From: Corynebacterium aurimucosum ATCC 700975
GTDB taxonomy: Bacteria; Actinomycetota; Actinomycetes; Mycobacteriales; Mycobacteriaceae
Assembly (NCBI RefSeq): GCF_000022905.1
Contig: NC_012590.1
Location: forward strand, 682,001 to 746,000
DNA: 64,000 bases
Direction of reading: 5' to 3'
In this document: piece after piece, positions 1-9,213 of the stretch
Layout of the letters: each line of letters begins with the position of its first letter
How positions within the stretch are numbered: the stretch's first letter is position 1
Notes under the pieces: generated by a model
The model's input: the letters and a program-made list of their open reading frames with translations, nothing else
Told to the model about the DNA's origin: nothing
Databases searched by the model: none
Made by a program: the position numbers and the translations under genes

Positions 1-410
1 TTCAGCGCGGTCTCGAACCCACGTTTCATGGTGGTTAACTCTTCCTCGCTGAACTCATAGGTGCGCAGGCGCGCCGGGCCAGTGAGGGGGACGTGGAGCA
101 GGAAGCGACGGCCTTCCTCTGTGATGCTGCACAGGCGGCGGCGCAGGTCCTCCGGATCGTCATCGATGGAAATGAGCTCGTCACGCACTAGGCGCTTGAC
201 CGCCTGCCCGATGGTGGCGGGCTGCCATCCCAGCTCCTTGCGCAGTTGCAGGATGGGAATGGGGCTCTTCTTATCAATGAGCCGGAGGAGCGAAAGATGT
301 GAACCGGTGATACCGTATTCGCGGCGTGCTTCGGTATCGAATCGCGCGCGGGCACGCTCGAAGCGGCGGTATTCCGCGATGGTCTCATCGATGAGGTCAA
401 AATCCGTCAC
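1..410 (-). CDS. MarR-family transcriptional regulator (3' end outside window)
   Basis: The reading frame begins at GTG 410 and runs off the left edge after about 136 codons, close to the usual MarR length of 140-160, so only the last residues are missing. The deduced protein has the MarR winged-helix layout: an N-terminal helix, a helix-turn-helix around residues 45-75 (LRKELGWQPATIGQAVKRLV), and the basic wing with DPEDLRRRLCSITEEG at about 83-98, the family's D-x-R-D/R-x-R signature. Such proteins bind DNA as dimers and usually repress nearby efflux or catabolic genes; no target is evident. No Shine-Dalgarno site precedes the GTG, but TAGGCT lies 7 nt upstream, suggesting a leaderless mRNA. 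Confidence 0.8.
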   Translation of the reverse strand, partial: MTDFDLIDETIAEYRRFERARARFDTEARREYGITGSHLSLLRLIDKKSPIPILQLRKELGWQPATIGQAVKRLVRDELISIDDDPEDLRRRLCSITEEGRRFLLHVPLTGPARLRTYEFSEEELTTMKRGFETAL

Positions 411-423
411 ATGCTCAAGCCTA
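411..423 (-). promoter_or_regulatory. -10 element of a leaderless promoter for the MarR gene
   Basis: On the minus strand TAGGCT (418-423) is followed by 7 nt and then GTG 410. With the usual 6-8 nt from -10 to the transcription start, the mRNA would begin at the start codon. There is no purine-rich ribosome site between them. Confidence 0.5.
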
Positions 424-465
424 AGAGCTCCGGGCTGGTGTCCGCAAATGTTTACAGCGGAAATC

Positions 466-846
466 CTAGCCAAAAGTGGACGGATCGATGGGGCGTTGCG
501 AACGGGGGAGTTTTTCTACTACGAGGCGGTAGGAATCCGTCACGAGTTCGGCCAGAAGTTCCGAGGTCAGCTGGGGATCTGGGTGCACCGACACCCAATG
601 CCGCTTATTCATGTGGTAGCCGGGCGTGATGAAGGAGTGCTCGCTACGCAGCGCCTCGGCATCCAGAGGTTCGGCTTTGAGAATGGCTTGGTGCTTGCCA
701 GTGACTGCGGTGAGGAGAAGGAAAACCTTACCGCGCACCTTAAACACGTCCCAGTCTGGTCCAAACGGATGCGTCAGCGCGGCGCCGGGGAGTTCCATGG
801 CGCGGTCGGTGGCGCAGGCGTGGAGGTCTAGGACTGCGGTGTTCAT
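466..846 (-). CDS. MmcQ/YjbR (DUF419) family protein
   Basis: This 126-residue protein fits the small YjbR/MmcQ family, whose fold resembles a double-wing DNA-binding domain and whose biochemical role is not settled. Visible marks are an early LPGAALTHPFGPDWDVFKVRGKVF segment, KAEPLDAEALR in the middle, and the C-terminal KRHWVSVHPDPQLTSELLAELV with a typical 'xxHWxxV' strand followed by helix. The frame stays open upstream to 936, but ATG 846 matches the family N-terminus and has TAGTGT 7 nt before it, so the upstream part (which includes a terminator hairpin) is probably not translated. Confidence 0.75.
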   Translation of the reverse strand: MNTAVLDLHACATDRAMELPGAALTHPFGPDWDVFKVRGKVFLLLTAVTGKHQAILKAEPLDAEALRSEHSFITPGYHMNKRHWVSVHPDPQLTSELLAELVTDSYRLVVEKLPRSQRPIDPSTFG

Positions 847-859
847 GAGGTCCACACTA
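847..859 (-). promoter_or_regulatory. -10 element of a leaderless promoter for the YjbR-like gene
   Basis: Minus-strand TAGTGT (854-859), 7-nt spacer, then ATG 846. No Shine-Dalgarno sequence is present in the spacer. Confidence 0.5.
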
Positions 860-865
860 GGTGAA

Positions 866-913
866 AACACCGCTGGGCCCCTTTCCCGATTCCTCGGAAT
901 AAGGGGCCCAGCG
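866..913 (-). terminator. Rho-independent terminator downstream of the enoyl-CoA hydratase operon
   Basis: A perfect 13-bp stem (cgctgggcccctt at 871-883 with aaggggcccagcg at 901-913) with a 17-nt loop is followed on the minus strand by gtgttttc. It lies between the hydratase stop codon and the next minus-strand gene. Confidence 0.75.
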
Positions 914-1068
914 GCGTCTCTATCAAGTCCCTCCAATTATCAGCTACTGGCCGCCCTCTGGAGGGTGAGGGGTTCTCTCTCTCGCATGCGCTCTCTCAAA
1001 CGCACAACACTGAGTATGGAGGCTAACGCTGGCACCGCCATGAACTCTTCCTGGCAGTTTTCTGCTAG

Positions 1069-1881
1069 TCACAATTCCTGCTTATTAAAGCGCGCGGGGC
1101 GCTTTTCCAGAAAGGCCATGACGCCTTCCTTGTGCCCAGCAGAATCCATTTGCGCGTACTGCGTGGGCTCTTCCCAGGAAAGCTGTTGCTCTAGCTGGCC
1201 CAGGGCCGTGCGGTTGATGGCCTCCTTGGCCTTAGCAAGGGCATCGCGCGGCGCGATATGCAGGCGCTGTACTAACTGCAGGGCGGCGGCCAAGGCCTGG
1301 CCTCGGGGTGCACTCTTGGCCACGAGCCTTGCAGCCTCCGCTTCCGCGACGCCGAGCTTGTCTTGCAGCAGCGCTAATGCAAGGGCGCGGTGGCGCCCCA
1401 CGGAGGCGAGGGCGGTGAGGCTCACGCCGCCGTCGGGGATGAGGCCAATCTTGCCGAAAGGCAGCGTGAAATAGGATTCCCCGCCGGCCACGATGAGGTC
1501 GCAGGCGAAGGCTAGCGAGGCACCTGCCCCCGCGGCTGCACCTTCGACCGCAGCGATGACTGGGATCTCTGCGGCCTGGATTTCGGTGACGAGCGCGTTG
1601 AGCTGGGGCAGCATGGTCGACTCGGCAGGGTTGGGCGCTTCGCCCGCAGCCTGCGCGGCGGCAGCTGCCTGCGCTGCCGCAACGATGTCCGCGCCGGCGC
1701 AGAACGCGGTTTCATCGCCGGTGATGATGAGGGCGCGGATGGCGGGGTCAGAGGAAGCGTCGGCAAGCGCGGCGGAGAGCGCTTCGCAGTGTTCCTTGGC
1801 AATAGCGTTGCGCCGAGCGGAGTTGTTGATCTGGGCAATGAGGGCGGAGCCTTCGCGGTGGATGAGGATGGCGTCGGTCAT
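1069..1881 (-). CDS. enoyl-CoA hydratase/isomerase family protein
   Basis: The 270-residue product is a crotonase-fold protein. It shows RRNAI at 23-27 (CoA-binding strand), FCAGAD at 60-65 (first oxyanion-hole residue) and EGAAAGAGASLAFACDL at about 113-129 (second oxyanion hole), then the IPDGGVSLTALASVGRHRAL segment. An alanine-rich insert at about 68-80 replaces the short acidic loop usually found after the first oxyanion site. The Asp in IPDGG stands where isomerase-type (PaaG-like) members carry a catalytic acid, so an isomerase role is possible. It begins 3 bp after the stop of the upstream nitronate monooxygenase-like gene, so the two are probably co-translated. Substrate unknown. Confidence 0.85.
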   Translation of the reverse strand: MTDAILIHREGSALIAQINNSARRNAIAKEHCEALSAALADASSDPAIRALIITGDETAFCAGADIVAAAQAAAAAQAAGEAPNPAESTMLPQLNALVTEIQAAEIPVIAAVEGAAAGAGASLAFACDLIVAGGESYFTLPFGKIGLIPDGGVSLTALASVGRHRALALALLQDKLGVAEAEAARLVAKSAPRGQALAAALQLVQRLHIAPRDALAKAKEAINRTALGQLEQQLSWEEPTQYAQMDSAGHKEGVMAFLEKRPARFNKQEL

Positions 1882-1884
1882 GGA

Positions 1885-2931
<1,047 letters not shown>

Positions 2932-3342
2932 CTATTCGGAAAAATGGGTTCGCAAGCGGTCCCTGAGGTCGTCGGGCAGGGCAATGGGACGGCGCGCGGA
3001 GACGTCGATAAGCACCAGCGTCGCCGTGGCAAACACGCACGAGGTGCCGTCCTGGATGAGTTCGTGGGCGACTTGGTAGGAGGTGGTTCCAATGCGGGAA
3101 ATCCACACGCGAGCCTCGATGGAATCGGCGTAGGTGAGCTCGGCGTCATACTGGACTTCGAGGGAACGCACCACGTGAGCATAGGAATCGGTGGCGACGG
3201 GGCCGGTAAGAGTGGCGGCTGCACGAACGCGCGCCTCCTCAAGGAGGGTGACCACCGTGGCGTTATTGACGTGGGCGTTCGCGTCTTGGTCGGACCATCG
3301 CAAAGCGAGGGTTATGGGGATAGCGTTGTCGGGCGCGCGCAT
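2932..3342 (-). CDS. acyl-CoA thioesterase (4HBT hotdog-fold family)
   Basis: A 136-residue single hotdog domain. The active-site signature RWSDQDANAHVNNATVVTLL at about 15-34 is the 4-hydroxybenzoyl-CoA thioesterase/YbgC form (W-x-D-x-D-x-x-x-H-V-N-N), with the catalytic Asp in DxD. The rest follows the family order: HVVRSLEVQYDAELTYADSIE, then VWISRIGTTSYQVAHELI. It probably hydrolyses short or branched acyl-CoA. The start is supported by an aggagg site 6 nt upstream. It is the first gene of a minus-strand group with the nitronate monooxygenase-like and hydratase genes and is divergent from the acyl-CoA dehydrogenase at 3430. Confidence 0.85.
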   Translation of the reverse strand: MRAPDNAIPITLALRWSDQDANAHVNNATVVTLLEEARVRAAATLTGPVATDSYAHVVRSLEVQYDAELTYADSIEARVWISRIGTTSYQVAHELIQDGTSCVFATATLVLIDVSARRPIALPDDLRDRLRTHFSE

Positions 3343-3429
3343 TGTTCCTCCTGGGGCGAGCGGGTAGAGTGATGCACATTACTATACCTACGAATTGTGG
3401 TTCGTTGCTCGAATCGTGAGGAGAATGCC

Positions 3430-4611
3430 ATGACAGATCTTCTGGGAATCGATGCTCTGCTGAGCGAAGAAGAAAAAGCCACTCGCAACCGCGTCGCCGC
3501 ATTGGTGGATGAACACATCCGGCCGTATGTGGGGCAGTGGTACGAGGACGCGGTGCTGCCGGAGTCTATCTTTCCGGTGCTGGCGGAGGCTGGTCTGTTC
3601 GGAATGCACTTAGAAGGCTATGGCTGCGCCGGGCGCTCCGCAGTTGAATACGGACTAGCCATGCAGGAGCTGGAAGCGGGGGACTCCGGTATCCGCACGG
3701 TGGTATCGGTGCAGGGATCGCTAGCGATGTCGGCGATTTATAAGCACGGCTCGGAGGAGCAGAAGCAACAGTGGCTTCCCCAGATGGCCGCCGGCGAGAT
3801 CATTGGTTGCTTCGGTCTGACGGAGCCCACCGCGGGCTCGGACCCGGCGGGCATGGCGACGATGGCCCGCTATCGCTCCGGCGAATGGGTACTGGATGGT
3901 GCGAAGCGCTGGATTGGCCTGGCAAGCGTGGCCGGGGTGGCTATCATCTGGGCCAAGGTTTCTGAGGAGGATGCCGCTACGGCTGGCGTGGAGGCGGGCG
4001 TGCGCGGGTTCATCGTGCCGACCTCCACGCCGGGGTTTAAAGCGACGCCAATTACCCGCAAGCTGTCGATGCGCGCTTCTATCCAGTGCGATATTGAACT
4101 GGAAGGTGTGGCTGTGCCTGGCGACGCCCTGCTGCCCAAGCACCCTGGCCTTAAGGGACCGTTCATGTGTCTCAACGAGGCGCGCTTCGGCATTAGCTTC
4201 GGTGCCTTGGGTGCTGCGCGCGATTCTTTGGAGGTGGCACTGGAGTATGCCAAGGAGCGCAAGCAATTCGACCGCTCGCTGGCGTCCTTCCAGCTCACCC
4301 AGCAAAAGCTGGTGGATATGGCGGTGGAGCTGAACAAGGGTCAGCTGCTGGCGCTCAACCTGGGGCGCGCCAAAGACGCGGGCACGCTGGAGCCCTACCA
4401 AATTTCGGTGGGCAAGCTGGCCAACTGCCGAACCGCCATTGAGATTTGCCGCCAGGCACGCACCATCCTGGGCGGCAACGGTATCACCGCGGACTTCTCA
4501 CCGTTGCGCCACGCCGCCAACCTAGAATCAGTGCGCACTTATGAGGGCACGGATGAGATCCACACGCTGATTCTGGGGCGCGTGCTGACGGGGGAGCAGG
4601 CGTTTAGTTAG
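3430..4611 (+). CDS. acyl-CoA dehydrogenase, glutaryl-CoA dehydrogenase-like
   Basis: The 393-residue product follows glutaryl-CoA dehydrogenase closely: GYGCAG at 63-68, ELEAGDSGIRTVVSVQGS with Arg89 at the position of the glutarate-carboxylate-binding arginine, LGCFGLTEP-like GCFGLTEPTAGSDP for FAD/substrate binding, and TYEGTDEIHTLILGR with Glu372 as catalytic base. That enzyme oxidises and decarboxylates glutaryl-CoA to crotonyl-CoA in Lys/Trp degradation. The start ATG 3430 is preceded by gaggag; the frame stays open to 3397 without a ribosome site. The stop overlaps the convergent permease stop by 4 bp. No other glutarate genes are adjacent, so the substrate remains an inference. Confidence 0.85.
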   Translation: MTDLLGIDALLSEEEKATRNRVAALVDEHIRPYVGQWYEDAVLPESIFPVLAEAGLFGMHLEGYGCAGRSAVEYGLAMQELEAGDSGIRTVVSVQGSLAMSAIYKHGSEEQKQQWLPQMAAGEIIGCFGLTEPTAGSDPAGMATMARYRSGEWVLDGAKRWIGLASVAGVAIIWAKVSEEDAATAGVEAGVRGFIVPTSTPGFKATPITRKLSMRASIQCDIELEGVAVPGDALLPKHPGLKGPFMCLNEARFGISFGALGAARDSLEVALEYAKERKQFDRSLASFQLTQQKLVDMAVELNKGQLLALNLGRAKDAGTLEPYQISVGKLANCRTAIEICRQARTILGGNGITADFSPLRHAANLESVRTYEGTDEIHTLILGRVLTGEQAFS

Positions 4612-6122
4612 CTTTTGGTGTCCTTCGGCTTCGGGGCGTTCGGATCGATTGGGCGTCCGTCAGCATCCAGATCATTGAGCTCTGCCAGCTCGGTGAAGTC
4701 CGCCTGGGCATCGGCGAAGCCTTCCTTCGGATCGATCTCATCGAAGTTGCGGATGGTGCCGTCGCGCTCGTCCTTGAACATGTCCTTGCCGTAGACGACG
4801 AGCACCATGATGATGCCGGCAGCGAAGCCCCACGCGGCACCCTGGGTAGCGAGAACGCCAGCGGTGACACCTGCGATGCCAAGATCCTTCTGGTTCTTGG
4901 ATTCCATGATGCCCACGCGCACCGACACGAAGCCCTGGATGATGAGAGTCAGCGCCAGACCCACCGGCAGGATGGGCTCGACGAAAGAGGTAATCGGCAG
5001 CAGCAGAAGGCCCACGTTGGTGCCCCAACGGAAGGAGCCCGCACCGCCGAAGATGGTGCGCATGGCGCGCTTGCCCTGCTTGTAGCGCTCGACGATGACC
5101 ACGTGCATTGCCGCCCACAGCGGGCCACACATGGCGACGTCCGGACCGATGATGGACATCAGCATGTTGCGGCCGCCAAAGAGCAGGTGTGCACGCGACG
5201 GGCTGTACACCACGGCCTCGTCCGTGCGGACGTGGTCGGCTTCCTTCAGCACGGCGTTGGCCTGTAGCACGTCACCGAAGACCACGATGTAGGCGGCTAG
5301 CACCGTGGGGATGGCGGTGAGGAACATGTGCGCTGGCGGAAGGCCGATACCGAAGACGGTGTATTCAGACCACAGGGTCATGAAATCTGGTTTGGAGAAG
5401 CCCCACTCCACGTCCGGCCACTTAGCCTCACCGGCCAGAGGCGCGACGAAGACCGCGACGAAGATGGCGGGCAGGATGCCTAGCGAAGCCAGGAAGCGCC
5501 AGCCGGCAGCCTTCTGCCGCAGTGCCTGGAAGCCGCGCGAGTACATGAGGAAGAAAGCCACGGCCACCGCGATGGTGATGGTGATAGGGAAGGAGTGGAA
5601 ACGTCCGTCTTCCTGAAACACCGAGATGATCGCTGCAATGCCGGCGCCAAGCACGATGCCGGCGCGCAGACCTGATGGGATGAGGCGAACGACCTTTGAC
5701 GCCCATCCCGTTATGCCAAGCGTTAGTGAGAATATGCCCAGCATCAGCTGGAAGCTGATCAAGGCCCAGATGCGCTCCTCACCCTCCGGGAAGGTTTGGA
5801 TGTAGACCGTCAGCAGCGGAATCGCCGGGGTGATCCAGCCCGGGACTACCGGGTCACCCAAGAGGTGGTGGGTCAGGTAGAGAAGGCCGTTGAGCATGAC
5901 GACGGCCAGCGCCGCCTCGTAGGGCATGCCGAGGGCCTCGGTCATGAGTGGGATAGCGCCCAAGTCGACCACGCACATGAACAGACCTTGCGCGAAGTCC
6001 GGCCATTCCATTCGGTAGTGCACGAATGGCAAACGGACATCAAAGGGCCCCATCTTCCAGTGGGGCGAAGCTTGACCGATGCCCTGCTCTTCGGGTTCGG
6101 TGGCTTCAGTGGTTTCGGCCAT
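4608..6122 (-). CDS. multi-pass membrane permease, NCS2/SLC26-like (substrate unknown)
   Basis: The 504-residue protein has a soluble N-terminus of about 40 residues, roughly 11-13 hydrophobic segments between 45 and 455, and an acidic hydrophilic tail of about 50 residues. The hydrophobic core contains repeated Gly/Pro-rich segments (PGWITPAIPLLTVYIQ, IPSGLRAGIVLGAGIAAI) like those of the uracil/xanthine and sulfate permease superfamily. I could not assign a family with certainty. Ribosome site gaaaggagg precedes ATG 6122. The zinc alcohol dehydrogenase upstream is separated by a terminator, so the permease probably has its own promoter. Confidence 0.6.
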   Translation of the reverse strand: MAETTEATEPEEQGIGQASPHWKMGPFDVRLPFVHYRMEWPDFAQGLFMCVVDLGAIPLMTEALGMPYEAALAVVMLNGLLYLTHHLLGDPVVPGWITPAIPLLTVYIQTFPEGEERIWALISFQLMLGIFSLTLGITGWASKVVRLIPSGLRAGIVLGAGIAAIISVFQEDGRFHSFPITITIAVAVAFFLMYSRGFQALRQKAAGWRFLASLGILPAIFVAVFVAPLAGEAKWPDVEWGFSKPDFMTLWSEYTVFGIGLPPAHMFLTAIPTVLAAYIVVFGDVLQANAVLKEADHVRTDEAVVYSPSRAHLLFGGRNMLMSIIGPDVAMCGPLWAAMHVVIVERYKQGKRAMRTIFGGAGSFRWGTNVGLLLLPITSFVEPILPVGLALTLIIQGFVSVRVGIMESKNQKDLGIAGVTAGVLATQGAAWGFAAGIIMVLVVYGKDMFKDERDGTIRNFDEIDPKEGFADAQADFTELAELNDLDADGRPIDPNAPKPKDTKS

Positions 6123-6140
6123 GACGGCCTCCTTTCAAAG

Positions 6141-6184
6141 AAAAGGGACCAAGCCCTACGGGAGCGAACCACGCAGGGCTTGGT
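6141..6184 (-). terminator. Rho-independent terminator after the zinc alcohol dehydrogenase
   Basis: A 10-bp perfect stem (accaagccct 6148-6157 with agggcttggt 6175-6184) is followed on the minus strand by cccttttcttt. It separates the dehydrogenase from the permease downstream. Confidence 0.75.
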
Positions 6185-6223
6185 GAGGAAAGGTGAAGTG
6201 GTTGAGGTTTAGCTGAACTCCGT

Positions 6224-7342
6224 TTAGTCGAATTCGATGATCTGGCGCAGGGCCGCACCGTCTGACAGGCGGTCCATGGCGGTGTTGATGTCCTCGAGCT
6301 TGATGTGATCGGAGATCAGGGCCTCAGCGTTGAGCTTGCCCTCACGCCACAGCTGCTCGTACTTCGGAATGTCCTTCGACGGAACGGAGGAACCCAGGTA
6401 GCAGCCGTGCACGCGGCGTGCCTCACCGGTCATCACGAGCGGGTCGATGGTGATGGTGGAGCCCGGTGCTGGCAGGCCAACGGTAACGGTCAGGCCGCCC
6501 GGTGCGGTGACCTTGTATGCGGTTTCTAGGGCCTTCGGGTGGCCGGCGGCCTCCACGACGGCGGTGAACTTCTTGCCGGACTCCTCAGCTTCCTGCGGGG
6601 TCATGGCGGAGGTGGCGCCGATTTCGAGGGCCTTTTCGCACTTGTCCTTCTGCATGTCGATGCCCACGATCTCCTTCACGCCGAGGGCAGCGGCGGTGAT
6701 GATGGCGGCCATGCCCACGCCACCGAGGCCGACGACGGCGATGCTGTCCTCCGGCTTTGGATCGATCTCGTTGAGCACGGCGCCGCCACCGGTGAGGATG
6801 GCGCAGCCGAGGATAGCGGCGATGTCCGCCGGGACATCGGAGCCCACCGGTACGACGGACAGCTCAGAAACCACCGCGTGGGTAGCAAAGCCAGAAACGC
6901 CGAGGTGGTGCTGGACCGTCTCACCGTTGCGGGTGAGGTGGCGGGTGCCGCGAATGAGGGTGCCCTCGTTGTTGGTCTTGGAGCCGACCTCACAGGGCAT
7001 CTTGCCGTCGGTCTTGCAGCCGGCGCACTCGCCGCAGCGCGGGAGGAAAGTCATGACTACGTGGTCGCCAACCTTGACGTTGGTAACGCCGGGGCCAATT
7101 TCCTCGACGATGCCGGCGGACTCGTGGCCCAGCAGCATCGGCAGCGGGCGCGGGCGGTTGTTGTTGACCACGGAGAGGTCGGAGTGGCAGAGGCCAGCGG
7201 CGGTGATCTTGACCAGAATCTCGCCCTCGCCGGGGGCGGTGAGCTCGAGCTCGCTCACGGTAATGGGCTTGGAGTCGGCGTAGGGACGCTCATCGCCGGA
7301 GCGCTCCAGGACGGCGCCGCGAATGGTAATCGTGTCAGACAT
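6224..7342 (-). CDS. zinc-dependent medium-chain alcohol dehydrogenase
   Basis: A 372-residue MDR enzyme. Catalytic zinc ligands are Cys52 (GLCHSD), His73-Glu74 (LGHE) and Cys180 (ILGCAILTGGGAV); the structural zinc site is Cys103/106/109/117 in CGECAGCKTDGKMPC; the nucleotide-binding motif VGLGGVGM lies near 201-208. The Asp ending its second strand (GIDMQ) suggests NAD+ over NADP+. Layout is closest to the class III/aryl-alcohol group, so it probably oxidises primary or aromatic alcohols. ATG 7342 is chosen because ggaggtatcaATG gives an ideal ribosome site, although the frame is open 18 codons further up. It could supply aldehydes or ketones to the dehydrogenase and monooxygenase genes in this window. 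Confidence 0.88.
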   Translation of the reverse strand: MSDTITIRGAVLERSGDERPYADSKPITVSELELTAPGEGEILVKITAAGLCHSDLSVVNNNRPRPLPMLLGHESAGIVEEIGPGVTNVKVGDHVVMTFLPRCGECAGCKTDGKMPCEVGSKTNNEGTLIRGTRHLTRNGETVQHHLGVSGFATHAVVSELSVVPVGSDVPADIAAILGCAILTGGGAVLNEIDPKPEDSIAVVGLGGVGMAAIITAAALGVKEIVGIDMQKDKCEKALEIGATSAMTPQEAEESGKKFTAVVEAAGHPKALETAYKVTAPGGLTVTVGLPAPGSTITIDPLVMTGEARRVHGCYLGSSVPSKDIPKYEQLWREGKLNAEALISDHIKLEDINTAMDRLSDGAALRQIIEFD

Positions 7343-7460
7343 TGATACCTCCAGACATCGGATGGGGTTAATGCATCGCAATGTACGCCACGTCACGTCG
7401 GGGAGGGTGGGAATGGTGTGGGAAAACCTACACCCAATAGTTGTATGGGTGGGGAATTCT

Positions 7461-9179
7461 CTACCTACTCAGCGCGTGGGCGCGCAACGCTACGAAGACA
7501 TCGAGCCCGCGCTGGCCCACGGCCCACTCATCTCCCATGAGCTCAGCGATCCGGTCGAGTCGCTGGCGCACCGTATTGGGGTGGATAAACATGGCGCGAG
7601 CTGTTTGCGGGATGCTGTGGCCGGAGAGCAAGTAGTGGTGCGCGGTATCGGTCAGCTCCGTGGAATGCTCTGCGTCATAACGCACCAACGGGCCGATCGT
7701 GCGCGTGGACAGCGCGCTCAACGCCTGCGGGTCCGCGCCCAAGATGAGGCCGACGGTGCCCAAGGTATCTTCGGTGACTAAGCGGCCTTGTACGCCGAGC
7801 GCTAAAGCTGACTCCAAGTAGGCCATAGCGGAATCGTGGGCGCTGCGTGCCGAATCCAGCCCGTCGAAGCCGATGGCAGAAACCGTCAAGTCAGAAAACT
7901 CAGACAGCAGCGGGGCCAGTGCCTTATCAATTGCTCGATCCGGCTGGTACAGCACGCATACGTGCTGGTCGTGGTGTGTGATAGCGGCATTTCCCGGCAG
8001 AAGGTGCTCTAGTTGCGGGCGAGTTGGCAAACTCTTTGCCGAGTGTAAGCCGACGAAATAGAGCTGTACCGAAGAATTCAGGCTGATTCCCGTTAGGTGG
8101 CGCAGACGAGCGATCTCCTCGCGCCCAGCATTACCCAGAGCCACGGCGTAGACGAGGTCATCGACTTTGCGCGCGGTGGCGTCGACAAGCGCTTCGGCAA
8201 AAAGAGCAATCGCAGTAAAGGCAGCGGAGGCATGGCTGATGACGCGCAGTTCGGCATCGCTGAGCTCTTTGTCCACGCCAATCGTGCCTAAGGCCCGCCC
8301 GTTGAACTCCACGGGGAAGGTACTGGTTGGGGGAGTGTTCGGGGCACCTTCCGTGGTCCACAGCATCACCGGTGCATCGAGGCTTTCAGCCAACACGCGT
8401 TCGAGTTCCTCAAAACTCGCGTTATTCATCAGCACGTGGAGCAGCTGCGTGTTGACGTCATTGAGCCACTGCAGTTCTTCGACATGGCGGCTGAGCGCAA
8501 TCTGGGAGCGGGTCAACTCGGCCACGGATTCGCCTTGGCTCTCGATGACTTGCGCATTCTCCAGCGCCACGGAGGTAATAGAGCCAAGCACCTCGAGGGC
8601 CGCGATTTCTTCGTGCGTGTAGTGGCGGGGGTGGCGGTCGCCCACGAGCAGCGCGCCGATGGTGCGCCCGGCGATGCGGATCGGGGCGCCGAGGATTCCG
8701 CGGATTCCTTCGGCTTCTACCGCGCGGTCCACGTAATCCACGTGCGTAACGTTGGGATCTGCGGAATGGTCATAGGTCCACGCTGGGCGGTTGGTGGCGG
8801 CCACGATGCCGAGGACTCCGGAGCCCATCGGCATGTTGATGGTGCGGAATTCCTCCGTGACGACACCGCTGGTGGCCAGCACCTTGGTAAAGCCGGTGTC
8901 CTCATCGTTGAGGCTGAGATAGCCCACGTCGGTGCCGATGGTGGAGCGCGCGTGGCGCACGATGGCCTGGAAGATATCAGAGGATTCGCGGCCGGAGTTG
9001 AGCATGTGGGAGACGTCGAGCAGTTTGGTCGACATCACCCGCCATGTGTGGTTGGCGCGCATGGTCTCTTCGATGGCCCGAAGCGCGCCAAGCTCCTCGG
9101 CCGCCAATTGCTCGCGCAGCTCGTCGGGGACACGGGTGCCGCTGGCGAGATGGGAGAGTACGGGGCCGAGGAGAGACAT
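7461..9179 (-). CDS. GAF-domain PucR/CdaR-family transcriptional regulator
   Basis: The 572-residue product has a GAF domain at about 65-205 (IVRHARSTIGTDVGYLSLNDE, GIRGILGAPIRIAGRTIGALLVGDR), a central PucR-type GGDEF-like region, and a C-terminal PucR helix-turn-helix (LLSGHSIPQTARAMFIHPNTVRQRLDRIAELMG, about 515-548). It probably senses a small effector and controls the alcohol dehydrogenase downstream (118 bp away, same strand) or the HyuB operon upstream. TAAACT 7 nt before ATG 9179 and no Shine-Dalgarno site point to a leaderless transcript. It is the first of four PucR-type regulators within 16 kb. Confidence 0.85.
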   Translation of the reverse strand: MSLLGPVLSHLASGTRVPDELREQLAAEELGALRAIEETMRANHTWRVMSTKLLDVSHMLNSGRESSDIFQAIVRHARSTIGTDVGYLSLNDEDTGFTKVLATSGVVTEEFRTINMPMGSGVLGIVAATNRPAWTYDHSADPNVTHVDYVDRAVEAEGIRGILGAPIRIAGRTIGALLVGDRHPRHYTHEEIAALEVLGSITSVALENAQVIESQGESVAELTRSQIALSRHVEELQWLNDVNTQLLHVLMNNASFEELERVLAESLDAPVMLWTTEGAPNTPPTSTFPVEFNGRALGTIGVDKELSDAELRVISHASAAFTAIALFAEALVDATARKVDDLVYAVALGNAGREEIARLRHLTGISLNSSVQLYFVGLHSAKSLPTRPQLEHLLPGNAAITHHDQHVCVLYQPDRAIDKALAPLLSEFSDLTVSAIGFDGLDSARSAHDSAMAYLESALALGVQGRLVTEDTLGTVGLILGADPQALSALSTRTIGPLVRYDAEHSTELTDTAHHYLLSGHSIPQTARAMFIHPNTVRQRLDRIAELMGDEWAVGQRGLDVFVALRAHALSR

Positions 9180-9192
9180 GCTCCCTAGTTTA
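9180..9192 (-). promoter_or_regulatory. -10 element of a leaderless promoter for the GAF/PucR regulator
   Basis: Minus-strand TAAACT (9187-9192), spacer of 7 nt, then ATG 9179. It sits in the 34-bp gap after the HyuB stop codon. Confidence 0.55.
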
Positions 9193-9213
9193 GGGGGCTG
9201 GTCGGGGCGCCAC

